A stretch of 11,501 bases of DNA from Gracilaria caudata (GCA_030374735.1 JASCIV010000834.1:1-11501); one strand, 5' to 3'. Numbered from the stretch's first letter, positions 1 through 8,206 are shown. Notes: generated by a model not told the origin, from the letters alone. Translations and numbers: made by a program.

Positions 1-377
1 AATTGGTCCCTCGTCTTCGACTCGGGCCCTAATTTTTCTGTCTCGTGCCCCGATATCCTCACTCGATATTCAACATAACTCATACAAGTGTGGTTGTGAT
101 AAAGAAAAGCACTCCGTCTGACCCAGAATTTCTGGGGGCGAAATGCAATACGTGTCCACCATTGGGAATAGACGAAAACGGGTGTTTTTTCGCTCTAATT
201 CTGAAGAGGTAAATACTATCGATATTGGGCTCTGGTGTAAGAATTGTTTTTTTTTTTAATTTAACCCGGTGGTATGCCCTTACTTGAACGCGATGCCTGA
301 AGCGCCGATTATTCATTGGCGAAGCGTATCATATCGCTATGTTTGCGGTGTGTGTTCGTGAGGCGGAATCAAGAAAA
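1..377. other. Gene-free left edge
   Basis: I see no supportable gene here. The stretch is AT-rich and contains a T homopolymer of about 12 bases near 247-258. A minus-strand open frame (80-316) has no family signature and a composition typical of spacer. Similarity to the repeat unit that follows starts only around 378. Confidence 0.5.
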
Positions 378-1510
378 TCGATGAAGGCGTGGACACGGAT
401 TGCACGTTAGCCATACGTGCACGTGTATCGAGATGCTCCGAGCGTCATTGCTGGCGTTCGCACAAATCGAACACCCACAACCGTCCTCTCGTCCTCGAAA
501 ATTGGTGCGTGAAACTGAGAAGTGCCCCTCGCTTTATGCCGCGCTCTCGACTTCAGCAACTTTTCAAAATTTTTGTCTTCTCAAAACGAGAGTGGCGCAG
601 AAGTTCAAAGCCACTTCCCTCGCCTTTCAGCGCCTAGCCCATGACTTCCTTGGCCCAACTCCTCTGCTTCGTAAAATCTGGTGCAGTAACGCTTCACTTG
701 ATCATACGTCGGACAGCCAGGCCAAGAGTTTAACATATTTTCAATTAGATCGCGGACATTTTGTTTCCTTCATCTGTGCTTTCTACGCACAAACAAAGAA
801 TGCAATTAGGTCAGCGATAGGTTTCGATAGGAACGTTTTGTGAGTGTATTATCCGGATAGAGACCTACGCGTTGTAATCTTTTGGTTCTCATTGTTGACG
901 CTGTATTATTTGAAATCATGTTTTTATAGACATGGAGCTGCCCACTGATATCTCCAACTTGAAGATTCGACACCACCAACTCCCACATGGGGTTGTGCGT
1001 GTTCTTCAACAATAAAGTGCATCATCGAAAGCGAGAAAACCGACATTTTGCCGGACAACTGGTACTGTATTCTCTCTTACTAATGAAGATTTATTTCCTC
1101 CAACACGTGCCCCCAATCTCACCTCGGTACAATAGTGCAAACAAGATTTCAAGACAGTTAAATCAGCAAAACAACAACCCAAACTGGAGGAGATGGAAGG
1201 CAGATATGAGATCTTTGTTATCTGGAACAATGCACTTTCTTCTTTCGATATAGAGCTGCACGTCTATGGCTGCGTTCACATCCCAGCTCAAGATTCATGT
1301 GTTCGACTACCTCCAGTCAGTCAGTCACAAATACGGGCCTAAGCGCAGCCCTATTTGGAGGCCACTCGCAGCTTGTGAAGTGTCGTAAACACAATGTCTC
1401 CACATATGATCCCGTTGGTAGCGCTGGTTTTGGCTCCCACGTCTTCGTGGTGACATTTGTGTTTCGAAATAGATGTACACGTGTTCAAAAAATAGCTTTT
1501 GCATTTAGCG
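378..1510. repeat. Unit A: degenerate tandem copy of the gene-bearing segment B
   Basis: This segment aligns by eye, in the same order and orientation, with the flanks of the intact gene at 1788-2513. About 378-671 matches about 1570-1912. About 694-1310 matches about 2645-3320. About 1345-1500 matches about 3845-3980. One shared stretch is gacagccaggccaagagttt (A at 712, B at 2663). The two units lie head to tail with only a few tens of bases between them, so they look like a tandem duplication. Unit A lacks almost all of the gene. It also lacks two things B has: the hairpin at 3095-3155 and a block of about 500 bases (3330-3835). Boundaries are approximate because the copies have diverged by many small indels. 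Confidence 0.8.
553..674 (-). pseudogene. Remnant C-terminal tail of a fourth GNAT-like paralogue (copy A)
   Basis: Read on the minus strand in the frame of copy B, this stretch still resembles the last 36 or so codons of that gene. Both have a SW-x-KEV start, then SGFELL, HS-x-FE-x-TK and a terminal Cys followed by TGA (553-555 here, 1788-1790 in B). An in-frame TAG at 634-636 breaks it. Homology to the gene stops at about 671. About 22 unrelated bases follow, and homology resumes at about 694 with sequence that in B lies about 130 bases upstream of the start codon. The GNAT-like body, start codon and promoter are therefore deleted together (about 730 bases of B are missing). I infer loss from A rather than gain in B because A still holds part of the coding tail. 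Confidence 0.75.
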
Positions 1511-1787
1511 TTTGTGTAGGCTTTTACCTCAATTAAAACTATTGTACAAATCCAATTTGGAACAACTTGGAAAAGAAGACACGGATGCCACGTGAGCAAA
1601 CGGTTCACGCGCATCGTGTTCTTTGTGGAGAACAGCGAAGGAAGAGGATGGAGACGTAGACAAACCAGGAGCCACTTTGTCGTTCTACACGACATTGCAC
1701 GCGCAATATTCCGAAACCCGTCTCGTCTTCGAACGTACGTTTGTGAAACTGAGATGTGAAGCTCGCTTCTTGCCGCGCTCTCGGCCT

Positions 1788-2513
1788 TCAGCACATTTCC
1801 ACACCTTTTGTATTCTCAAAACACGAGTGGCACAGAAGCTCAAAGCCACTTTCCTTGCCTTTCACTTCCTTGCCCACGACTTCCTTGGTCCAACTCTTCC
1901 GCTTCGGCATCCTCCACAACGCGTGTAAGCGCGCACAACCCTCCTCAGCCTCGTCCACCGTCTGCACCACCACAAACCCCCTCGCCTTGTAGAACGGTAA
2001 GTGAGCCGCAGTACAGCATTCCAAGTATGCCGCCAGCCCTTTCTGATCGCACCACAACAACGTCTGTGCCAAACTCATCGTTTCAAACCGTTTCGGAGCA
2101 CCTTTATCCGTGGTCACAATGCAAAGGTGTATGTGAGGAACATTTCTACTCCCAGCTCCCTTTGGTTGCTTCCCAGTTGCGGTCAGAGCAAAAAAGGGGG
2201 TCGTGAGGGCACGGAGAGCGCGATGAGCGCGGTAGAAAAGATGCTTCCTCCTACTACAGTGCCCCATCACCGCGATGTACTGGTCTTTCTCTGCGTTTTG
2301 CACGGCGGTGTGAAGCTGATGGCCGGGGAATTGTACGTGGTGCATGCCACGACTGTACCAGAGACAATGGTCAAACGGTTCGCGGTGCTGCTTGTTCATG
2401 AGGTATTGCATAACGGGGTCGTCCAACTGCGTTTCCTGGTCGTCTTCAACGTCGCTGTCCTTGCGTGCTGCAAAGCGCAGGCGGGGCTGCGGATCAGTGC
2501 GCGTGGAGCTCAT
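1788..2513 (-). CDS. GNAT-like protein, copy B (241 aa)
   Basis: Probable member of the GCN5-related N-acetyltransferase superfamily, which moves an acetyl group from acetyl-CoA to an amine; the substrate is unknown. Residues 32-39 (DDPVMQYL) and 50-85 match the usual N-terminal part of GNATs that begin near a DPxxxYL motif. PHIHL at 126-130 fits strand beta-4. YLE at 163-165 and PFYKARGF at 173-180 fit the acetyl-CoA-side strand and its Tyr-bearing helix. The loop that should read Q/R-x-x-G-x-G/A reads R-F-E-T-M-S (142-147), lacking both glycines, so catalysis is uncertain. Residues 86-123 form a variable, Ala/Lys-rich linker. The tail after RMP (from 204) is Lys/Glu-rich and unlike the tails of copies C and D. 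The N-terminus is acidic (DVEDDQ) and there is no signal peptide or membrane segment, so it is probably cytosolic or nuclear. ATG is at 2513, in the same place as in the other copies. No intron is needed. Confidence 0.8.
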   Translation of the reverse strand: MSSTRTDPQPRLRFAARKDSDVEDDQETQLDDPVMQYLMNKQHREPFDHCLWYSRGMHHVQFPGHQLHTAVQNAEKDQYIAVMGHCSRRKHLFYRAHRALRALTTPFFALTATGKQPKGAGSRNVPHIHLCIVTTDKGAPKRFETMSLAQTLLWCDQKGLAAYLECCTAAHLPFYKARGFVVVQTVDEAEEGCARLHALWRMPKRKSWTKEVVGKEVKGKESGFELLCHSCFENTKGVEMC

Positions 2514-2556
2514 TGTTTTCGCGGAGAATCTTCCAGCGTAGAGGAGGTGGGCGTGC

Positions 2557-2645
2557 AGGACGTGAGTGATAGGGATAGTGGCCCGGTTTTATCCACGACG
2601 GTCTCATCTGGGAGCATGAGCGGTTGGTACATTTTGTACAATCAT
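2557..2645 (-). promoter_or_regulatory. Conserved block upstream of copy B
   Basis: This is the upstream region nearest the start codon of copy B that is shared with copies C and D. On the plus strand it has gtgatagggatagtgg near 2564-2583 and ttggtacattttgtaca at 2624-2640. On the gene strand the latter gives a TGTACAAAAT core about 115-125 bases before ATG. The likely role as core promoter or activator site is inferred only from conservation. It is missing from the dead copy A. Confidence 0.4.
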
Positions 2646-3094
2646 CACTTGATCATACATCGGACAGCCAGGCCAAGAGTTTGACAGATTTTAAATTGGT
2701 AGATGGTCCACATCTCGTTACGTTATCGTGTGCTTTCTACGCACTGACAAAGAATGCTTTGTTTACCGATAGAAACGTTGAGCGCTTGTTCCAATGAACA
2801 CCTCGGCTCTATAATACTTTGTTCTCATGCTGCCGTTGTATTATTCGAAATCAGATTTGTAAAGACACGGAGCTGACCACTGATAGTATTAGTATCTCCA
2901 TCGTCAAGGTTCGATAACAACTTGTGTAAAGGGTAGCACGCATACCTCCCCAACAAAGCGCATCATCGAAAGAGAGAAACCCTAACTTTTTGCTTGACAG
3001 CAAGTACTGTATTCTCTCTTACTGCTGAAGATTAACTTCCTCCAACGAGTGCCCACAACGCCACCTCGGTATAATAAACGCATACAAGATTTCA

Positions 3095-3155
3095 AGAGAG
3101 TAAGGCAGCACTTCACAACGCTCCTGGAGCGTTGTGAAGTGTTGCCGTACTCTCT
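3095..3155. repeat. Near-perfect 30-bp inverted repeat with a one-base centre
   Basis: The left arm 3095-3124 and right arm 3126-3155 are reverse complements except at two positions (3103 vs 3147 and 3107 vs 3143). One of the two would still pair as G-U in RNA. The inner 17 bases, cttcacaacgctcc plus flanks, match without a break around T3125. The matching place in unit A (about 1150-1190) has no palindrome, although it can be aligned on both sides, so the structure arose in B after duplication. It could form a cruciform in DNA or a hairpin RNA. There is no evidence of transcription. Confidence 0.85.
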
Positions 3156-3329
3156 ACACCGGAGGATTCTGGAAGGCAGATATGAGATTTCCCTGTCTGG
3201 AAGAACACACATTCTTCTGCAATAACAATCCGTATGGTGATGAGTGCTCAAAAGGCTGTATCAATGCGAGTTGCACGTGTATGTCTGCATTAAGATTCGT
3301 GTGTTCCACTACATCCATAGTTACCTAGC

Positions 3330-3835
3330 TTTACAGCAACTGCTTTTTTTTCGTTTCGACACAAAGCGTTAAGTCTATCAGAGTAAACATAAACCTTATT
3401 ATGCAAAATTTACCGTGCAGCACACGCCTTGTGTGGGTCATTGGCTGTCATTAATTCCTGACGTCTTCCTCTTTAAGCCAATGAATAGGGTTGATTGTAA
3501 TGAATATGCACAGATGTACTTTGTTTTGCCACAAAGCTCCAACAACAAGTGCCCCTCATCCACATGCTCCAAGCTTACCTTATAATCGAAATGTCTACTT
3601 TGCTAGACATAAAAACGTTTAGGGTATATAGGGTTGCGATTAAAAGCCTCGCTGTAATTCACTTCCTCGAACGCATTGCCCGCCAGTAAGTCTTTCTACG
3701 TAAGTTCCGTATAAAGAACTTCCGTAACTTTATAACGAGGGGGTAGTCCTCTTACTGCCGACACTGTAACTGCACATATTGCACAATTCATTCTCTCCTT
3801 TTTATGGGCTATGTTGGCCTTTTATCTTGTGAATC
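3330..3835. other. About 500 bases present in unit B and absent from unit A
   Basis: In unit A the two flanks (about 1310 and about 1345) are separated by only some 30 bases; in B about 500 bases lie between them. The insert is AT-rich and carries no open frame that I can support. I see no clear terminal inverted repeats, target duplication or terminal direct repeats. It may be a non-autonomous element with decayed ends, or ancestral DNA lost from A. It contains two short stretches (about 3532-3556 and 3658-3685) resembling the 'tcctccaac...gtgccc' element found in the shared flanks at about 1095, 3026 and 6812. Confidence 0.45.
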
Positions 3836-3985
3836 AAAAACACAAACACAGCCCTATCTGGAGGCCACTCCAAACTTGTGAGTTGTCTCCAAATAGCTCT
3901 GGTTTTGGGTCCCATGTCTTTGTGGCGATAAAATTTAATGTGTTTCGAGATGGAGATTAAAATTTGCTTTTGGCAACTGGCTCAA

Positions 3986-4481
3986 AAATTTTCAACAGGT
4001 ATATACACGTGGTACACGCCGAAGATTTTGCGCTGAAGACGAAACGAAAAGTAACGAAAGTTGGAATCTTCTGTGCTTGAAAATGCAAAAGGCGGTTTTG
4101 AGCTTACGCTAACTGTGTGGTGCAAATGCGCTCTTTCTCATTTTGTGTGGGTTTGCATTTTCTTTTGAAGTTTAGAAAACGCCCTTTTATAATTGGCAGC
4201 ACCCTGAAATTACTTATTAGCAATACGCGAACTGTAATTTGTTTTTTTTTTTTTTCGTACTTGGGCCATAAAAGGCTTTCTGAGTCCACGACAAAATAAA
4301 TTGCAATTAGAGCACCGAAGAGGTTGAAACTTTCAACTTGAAGGCCTACACTGCAAGCGGGAAAAGCCAAGACTTTATTTCATTTCAAAATTTTGGTATT
4401 CTTGAATTTAATTTGAGAATCAGCGACATAGTTAGTCGAGGACAGAGGGATGACGTATCTTTTGATGGAGAAGATTTGCTC
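3986..4481. other. Gene-free spacer, left part
   Basis: AT-rich spacer with a T homopolymer of 14 bases at 4242-4255. A frame open between stops at about 4311-4529 (plus strand, 72 codons) has a mixed, protein-like composition but no ATG and no recognisable domain. I do not call it a gene. An exact small palindrome gttgaaactttcaac lies at 4324-4338. Confidence 0.4.
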
Positions 4482-4890
4482 CAGTGTTGTGCAGAAATAG
4501 AATGGGAGCATCCTGAAACAACAGCATAAAACGCAACGTGAATTTCTACCCATTTCAAGAGACTGCTACTCCTCGGTATTCAACTTTACAAGTATTGAAT
4601 TACACTGTAATGACGCATTGCGTTTCGTCCGGATTTGCAAGTAGCCGCAGAGAACCGAAAAGTGTGAAAAGCTTACACTGCAAGCAAGGTACAGCGGTAT
4701 GCAGTTCAAGAGAGTGGGCGGCTGGAAAGTAAATAGTGCGTGAAAGCAAACTCAGTCGCCGGGTCGCCCACGCGGACCAGGTTGGTCTCGAAACCAAGCG
4801 CAAAGTCCCGCTGTGAGCTCGAATCGTCACTTTGCTGCCCGAGCATTTAACGTTTTTGTAGTTTCAGGATGCTCCCAGTTCTCAACACTG
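4482..4890. repeat. MITE-like inverted-repeat segment of about 400 bases
   Basis: A 17-base sequence tgggagcatcctgaaac at 4503-4519 has its exact reverse complement at 4861-4877. Outside it, cagtgttg (4482-4489) is matched by caacactg (4883-4890). The paired blocks bound an interior with no coding potential, as in a miniature inverted-repeat transposable element. I cannot find a target-site duplication, and the arms are gapped, so this is at best an old copy. Confidence 0.45.
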
Positions 4891-4926
4891 ACGTCGGCAA
4901 CTGACGTTGGCGGCTGACGTTGGCAA
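4888..4926. repeat. 13-bp tandem repeat, three units
   Basis: Three adjoining 13-base units read ctgacgtcggcaa, ctgacgttggcgg and ctgacgttggcaa. Each carries a TGACGT hexamer, the half-site used by many bZIP (CREB/ATF/TGA type) factors. The last unit overlaps a 9-base inverted repeat (gttggcaac 4919-4927 with gttgccaac 4956-4964). Confidence 0.85.
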
Positions 4927-5464
4927 CCTCATAACAGCAGAAGGCAACGATGTCTGTTGCCAACACTCCAACAGCTTACCGAGTAACTCACTGTTGAACT
5001 AGTTTGCCACTTTCAACTTCTGTCATTATGACTCTTGGATCTACGTGTCAATCGGAATACGTCACCGTATTGTCACCATGCGCACAACGTCACAACGTGA
5101 TCATATCATACACCTTCATGGTGCCTTACAAAAAAGATTTTTGTATTAGAATACTATAAGCTGCTCATTTTATTTGTGTCGTGTGAAAGATAATTCACTT
5201 CACAATTGCGAACCCTCTACAAAGAAATCCAAGTTAGAGCAAATGTCAGGGCGTCTCCTGTACTGCGCAAATGGAAGAGGCTAGAGGCCACCCTCCTCCG
5301 TACGGAAGACGTTCTATTCCAAGATATATTTTGAAATATTGGAAGAGAATCTGCCCGGCTTTCAGCTCCGTGGGAGATACTCGCGTCGGGGACTAGCATA
5401 CGGCAAAAAACCGTATTACTTCAAACCCCTTAGAAAGAAGATAGCATGAACGAATTGCGGGTCT
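4927..5464. other. Gene-free spacer, right part
   Basis: No gene found. Two further ACGTCA hexamers (5059-5064 and 5087-5092) continue the TGACGT cluster. The minus-strand frame at 5217-5399 has no recognisable feature. Confidence 0.4.
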
Positions 5465-5650
5465 GAAGTAGCTGCTTTGATGGGGCTGGTGAAAATTAAT
5501 GCAAGTTTACAAATTAGTCTACAATCACACACAGCAGATGGAAGAAGACAATAAACATATTATGTTGCAGTAGCAAGATGAATTCAAATCTGGCAATGAA
5601 GCAGAAGTCACAGCATCATCCGTTTTGACATTCATTCGTTCCGAGCAGGG
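5465..5650. repeat. 3' flank shared by copies C and D (C side)
   Basis: This segment, just downstream of the minus-strand gene at 5651-6322, aligns with 8302-8515 downstream of the third copy. It shares attaatgcaagtttacaaat and a long stretch around catcatccgttttgacattc. Nothing similar flanks A or B, so C and D form a younger or separate pair whose duplicated segment included the 3' flank. Confidence 0.85.
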
Positions 5651-6322
5651 CTATGTTTCTTTCTTATCCAATTCAAACCCGACTCCCTTGACCCAGACCC
5701 TTGGCGTCGGCATCCTCCACAACGCGTGCAAGCGCGCACAACCCTCCTCAGCCTCATCCACAGTCTGCACCACCACAAACCCCCTCGCCTTGTAGAACGG
5801 TAAGTGAGCCGCCGTACAGCACTCCAGGTACGCCGCCAGCCCTTTCTCATCGCACCACAACAACGTTTGTGCCAAACTCATCGTTTCAAACCGTTTCGGA
5901 GCACCCTTATCCGTGGTCACGATGCAAAGGTGTACATGAGGCACATTTCCATTAACTGCAGCCTCTGCCCGCTTTCCAGATGCAGTTGGAATTGGAAGAG
6001 ACGGTGCGAACCCGCTAAAAGCGCGACGTACTCGGTGGAACAAATGCTTCCACTTGCCACTGTGCCCCATCACCGCGATGTACTGGTCCTTCTCTGCGTT
6101 CTGCACTGCGGTGTGAAGCTGTTGGCCGGGGAATTGCACGTGATGCATGCCACGACTGTACCAGAGACAATGGTCAAACGGTTCGCGGTGCTGTTTGTTC
6201 ATGAGGTACTGAATGACGGGGTCGTCCAACTCTGCTTCTTGTTCGTCTTCAACGTCGCTGTGCGTTGGCGGCGGTGCTCCTCGACGTGGGCCGGTCAGCT
6301 TTTGTGTGCGTGCAGAACTCAT
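5651..6322 (-). CDS. GNAT-like protein, copy C (223 aa)
   Basis: Probable GNAT-superfamily protein, paralogous to the genes at 1788-2513 and 8516-9145. The acidic N-terminus (DVEDEQEAELDD, 23-34) precedes DPVIQYL (34-40). PHVHL (128-132) is the candidate beta-4 strand. R144-F-E-T147-M-S149 stands where acetyl-CoA transferases have Q/R-x-x-G-x-G/A. YLE (165-167) and PFYKARGF (175-182) form the C-terminal signature; Y177 sits where many GNATs place the general-acid tyrosine. Residues 87-125 are a variable linker, close to copy D and far from copy B. The tail after RMP (205) is 18 residues and ends at TAG 5651-5653. ATG at 6322 is conserved in sequence context with copy D (MSSARTQKLT). No signal peptide, transmembrane segment or intron. 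What it acetylates, if anything, cannot be told from sequence. Confidence 0.82.
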   Translation of the reverse strand: MSSARTQKLTGPRRGAPPPTHSDVEDEQEAELDDPVIQYLMNKQHREPFDHCLWYSRGMHHVQFPGQQLHTAVQNAEKDQYIAVMGHSGKWKHLFHRVRRAFSGFAPSLPIPTASGKRAEAAVNGNVPHVHLCIVTTDKGAPKRFETMSLAQTLLWCDEKGLAAYLECCTAAHLPFYKARGFVVVQTVDEAEEGCARLHALWRMPTPRVWVKGVGFELDKKET

Positions 6323-6379
6323 TCTTTATGCGGAGTTTTGTCCTTGCGCGCCTTTTGGCAGGAATGGGGGTGGGTGTGC

Positions 6380-6466
6380 GTTACGTAGGTGACGAGGATA
6401 GTGGTACAGTATCATCGATAAGCGCGCTGGGTGGAAGGACGGGAGCTGTGGTGAATTTTGTACTAT
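6380..6466 (-). promoter_or_regulatory. Conserved block upstream of copy C
   Basis: This aligns with the blocks upstream of B and D. Shared parts on the plus strand are gacgaggatagtgg near 6391-6404 and gctgtggtgaattttgtac at 6445-6463. The second is almost identical to gctgtggtgaatttgtac at 9266-9283 upstream of copy D, both about 120-145 bases before the start codon. The block is conserved in a part of the unit that has otherwise drifted, which suggests a regulatory role. Confidence 0.45.
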
Positions 6467-6509
6467 CTCGTTCAATGTAAGGTGATCACCCGTCGGAAAG
6501 GAGGCCAAA

Positions 6510-6850
6510 AGTTCTCATTGCTGACGCCGTGCTATTGGAAAGCGGACTTACACGTACACGACGCCCTTTCGTTTGATTCCAGCGTAAGCTCTGAATAATT
6601 GGACTAATTCCGCTTCCTGAGCTGACTTCTGATATCTCCAACTTCAAGGTTCGACAACAACCTGTCCATAAATGGTGGGCATGACATGTTTCAAAAATTA
6701 AAGGTGACTCACTGGTTGAGGGGAGACCTACCACATAATGTGAGGTAAGTCTCTCACAGTCGGTATATTAGACAACTAGTTCTTCATTCTCCCTTACATT
6801 TGAAAATTTGTTTCCAGCAACAAGTGCCCCCAGGTGTAGATCTTTGTTGT
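6510..6850. repeat. Promoter-side flank of copy C, related to units A and B
   Basis: Patches align in order with unit A: gttctcattgctgacgc (6513 vs 884), gatatctccaactt with ttcgacaacaac (6631 vs 940s), and cattctcccttac through caacaagtgccccca (6786-6830 vs 1069-1112). Similarity is lower than between A and B, so this copy separated earlier. The match fades by about 6850, shortly before the integrase fossil. Confidence 0.6.
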
Positions 6851-7061
6851 AATGAGAAAGAGAACACTCGAGCAACACACAAATACAGTCATCGGTTTTT
6901 ATTGTAGGAAACATACGTGTCTTACGATGTTATTGCGCAAATGTGTTGTTGGTAAACAACAATGAGATAGGTTTAATATAGTTGTGGACATACTAAAAGT
7001 ACGTAACTTTGGAGTGAGGTTTTCACTGTAAGACAGTAAGACCGTTCCCTTCACAGCTGTA
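6851..7061. other. Spacer between unit C flank and integrase fossil
   Basis: No gene found. This could be the degraded upstream part of the retroelement, but I recognise no reverse transcriptase or RNase H motif in any frame. No long direct repeat links it to the bases after 8206, so I cannot show LTRs. Confidence 0.3.
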
Positions 7062-8206
7062 ATGCAAAGCAGAACAACACACAAAATCCGCATCAGTTAC
7101 GCGGATGCACATGTGTCCACGAAACACAACTATTCGAACGACTCAGTCGCGCGCCACAAGTTTCGTAGGTCACTTGTGTCTGTGGGTTTCTCAAGAGGAC
7201 TTCGAACTGTTGAGCTGGTGGTCCATACTGTTATGTGTACCCAGCTGATCTCCTCCCGGCCGATCTCAGAGCATCCGGCAGCTTTTGAACTCAGCTAAGA
7301 AGCCTAAGGAGATTTCTCATTTCCACTACTATTAGATGCACCAGTGGAAGAAGGAAAAACTCACACTATTGTCAACAATATTGTTGTCAAGAAGGGTGTT
7401 TTGGTATGTATCTGGCTCAGAAGCACAGAAGAATCTGAATCGGAAACCAATGCAGAAAAAAAAAGGACTGGTGTGCAGCTCTTGGAGTTGTTTTGATCAT
7501 GCATATCGGACCAAGACAGCCATTTGAAGCATCAAGTCGCTAAGTATCTCTCTCCGAAGCTCAAAGCCGAGTACAACATACCACTTGACATTACGCTACT
7601 TTCCGTGGACGAACGGCTCGGTCAAATTCGTCTTCCCTGAACTGCTGAGGGCCTCGCGGGAATTTTTATTGGAGATTCAACCCCCGCATTCCGACTGGCC
7701 TACGGTCTCTCCATTTGTCCAATCTCCACTTAACAAAGCACCTACCAAAATGTCCTCTCAAAGCATTCACAAGAATCTAGTACGACTTCGCACTTGCTGC
7801 AATTCTCTACTTATAGCAGGAAGTACGGACGGTGTTTAACTTTGAAATTAGCCAAACGAATGTTCTTGGAGAAATGCCCAGTATATAATACTTTGGTTTG
7901 AGTGAAGGTTGACCTTCTCAAGATGGAGAGGAAGGTCAGCTGACTTTCTTTTTGTCCACAATTTTGTCATTCAACCTGTCTCTAAAACTAATCTACAAGC
8001 TAGCTAACTGTCTCCTACGAGCGTGAGCAAAAGCCAATCAAGGACAAATCGAAGCGCGGTAGATGACTACACCTTTTCGTAACAACAACTTCGAAGTTAC
8101 TGAGTACATCGAGGACCACGCGGCCTATCCTGGAAAAGAACTGTTAGTCATCGAAGATCTTAGAGATGTCTGGCGCTGTAACAATACAATTTTGATCTGT
8201 TATTAA
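7062..8206 (+). mobile_element. Decayed Ty3/gypsy-type integrase region
   Basis: Pieces of one integrase can be followed along the plus strand by changing frame. About 7080-7265 resembles the zinc-binding region, strongly worn (WGF-like VGFSRGLRT, then a C and SRPI). About 7320-7455 begins the catalytic core, with its first Asp at 7335-7337. The frame changes at a run of nine A (7456-7464), giving a DWCAALGVV stretch. It changes again near 7505, giving SDQDSH with the second Asp at 7509-7511. It changes again near 7590, giving PWTNGSV, SDWPTVSPFVQSPLN and KAP. The third catalytic residue, normally Glu after NGxV, is Lys (7624-7626). Spacing is about 57 residues between the Asps and about 37 to the Lys, near the usual D,D(35)E layout. 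At 8063-8206 a post-integrase stretch (FEVTEYIEDH...GKELLV) appears. Stops at 7296, 7305, 7494, 7638 and 7731 confirm it is dead. No LTR, reverse transcriptase or protease is visible. Confidence 0.72.

Larger units (their letters stand above)
1570..3985. repeat. Unit B: tandem copy carrying an intact gene
   Basis: This is the partner of unit A, with the same flanks and an intact minus-strand gene at 1788-2513. The gene's promoter side (2645-3320) aligns with 694-1310, and its outer edge (3845-3980) aligns with 1345-1500. Parts of the same flank recur upstream of the third copy (6510-6850), including the near-identical block around 'gatatctccaactt' with 'ttcgacaacaac' (940s and 6630-6660, altered in B near 2890). 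A, B and C thus share ancestry on the promoter side. Confidence 0.75.

Noticed and set aside
80..316. Minus-strand open frame near the left edge
   Set aside because: AT-rich, includes a homopolymer-derived Lys run, no family signal and no conservation in the other units.
2001..2684. Long plus-strand open frame opposite copy B; similar antisense frames at 5804-6388 and 8549-9442 opposite copies C and D
   Set aside because: All three are in exact codon register with the minus-strand genes, so they stay open simply because those genes avoid TTA, CTA and TCA. Differences between copies are mostly silent for the minus-strand protein and change the antisense one. No domain is seen in the antisense products.
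4311..4529. Plus-strand frame open between stops, preceded by a T-rich tract and ...aattag, as if an exon
   Set aside because: No ATG, no recognisable motif, no partner exon and no clear 5' splice site; the other genes here are intron-free. Its 3' end runs into the MITE-like arm.
4347..4685. Exact 12-base direct repeat tacactgcaagc (4347 and 4674)
   Set aside because: A few exact 12-mers are expected by chance in a window of this size; the flanks do not match.
4735..4830. tRNA-like stretch ending in a ctcgaatcg element
   Set aside because: Only the T-loop-like piece resembles a tRNA. I could not form an acceptor stem or anticodon arm at the right distances.
5632..5850. Basic Arg/Trp-rich minus-strand frame at the 3' end of copy C (and 8488-8673 in copy D)
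   Set aside because: It is the frame-shifted reading of the GNAT-like domain itself; Arg/Trp/Gly richness comes from the G-rich 3' part of the gene.
7370..7392. Palindrome caacaatattgttg
   Set aside because: Falls inside the integrase fossil's coding sequence and is short; no reason to treat it as a separate element.
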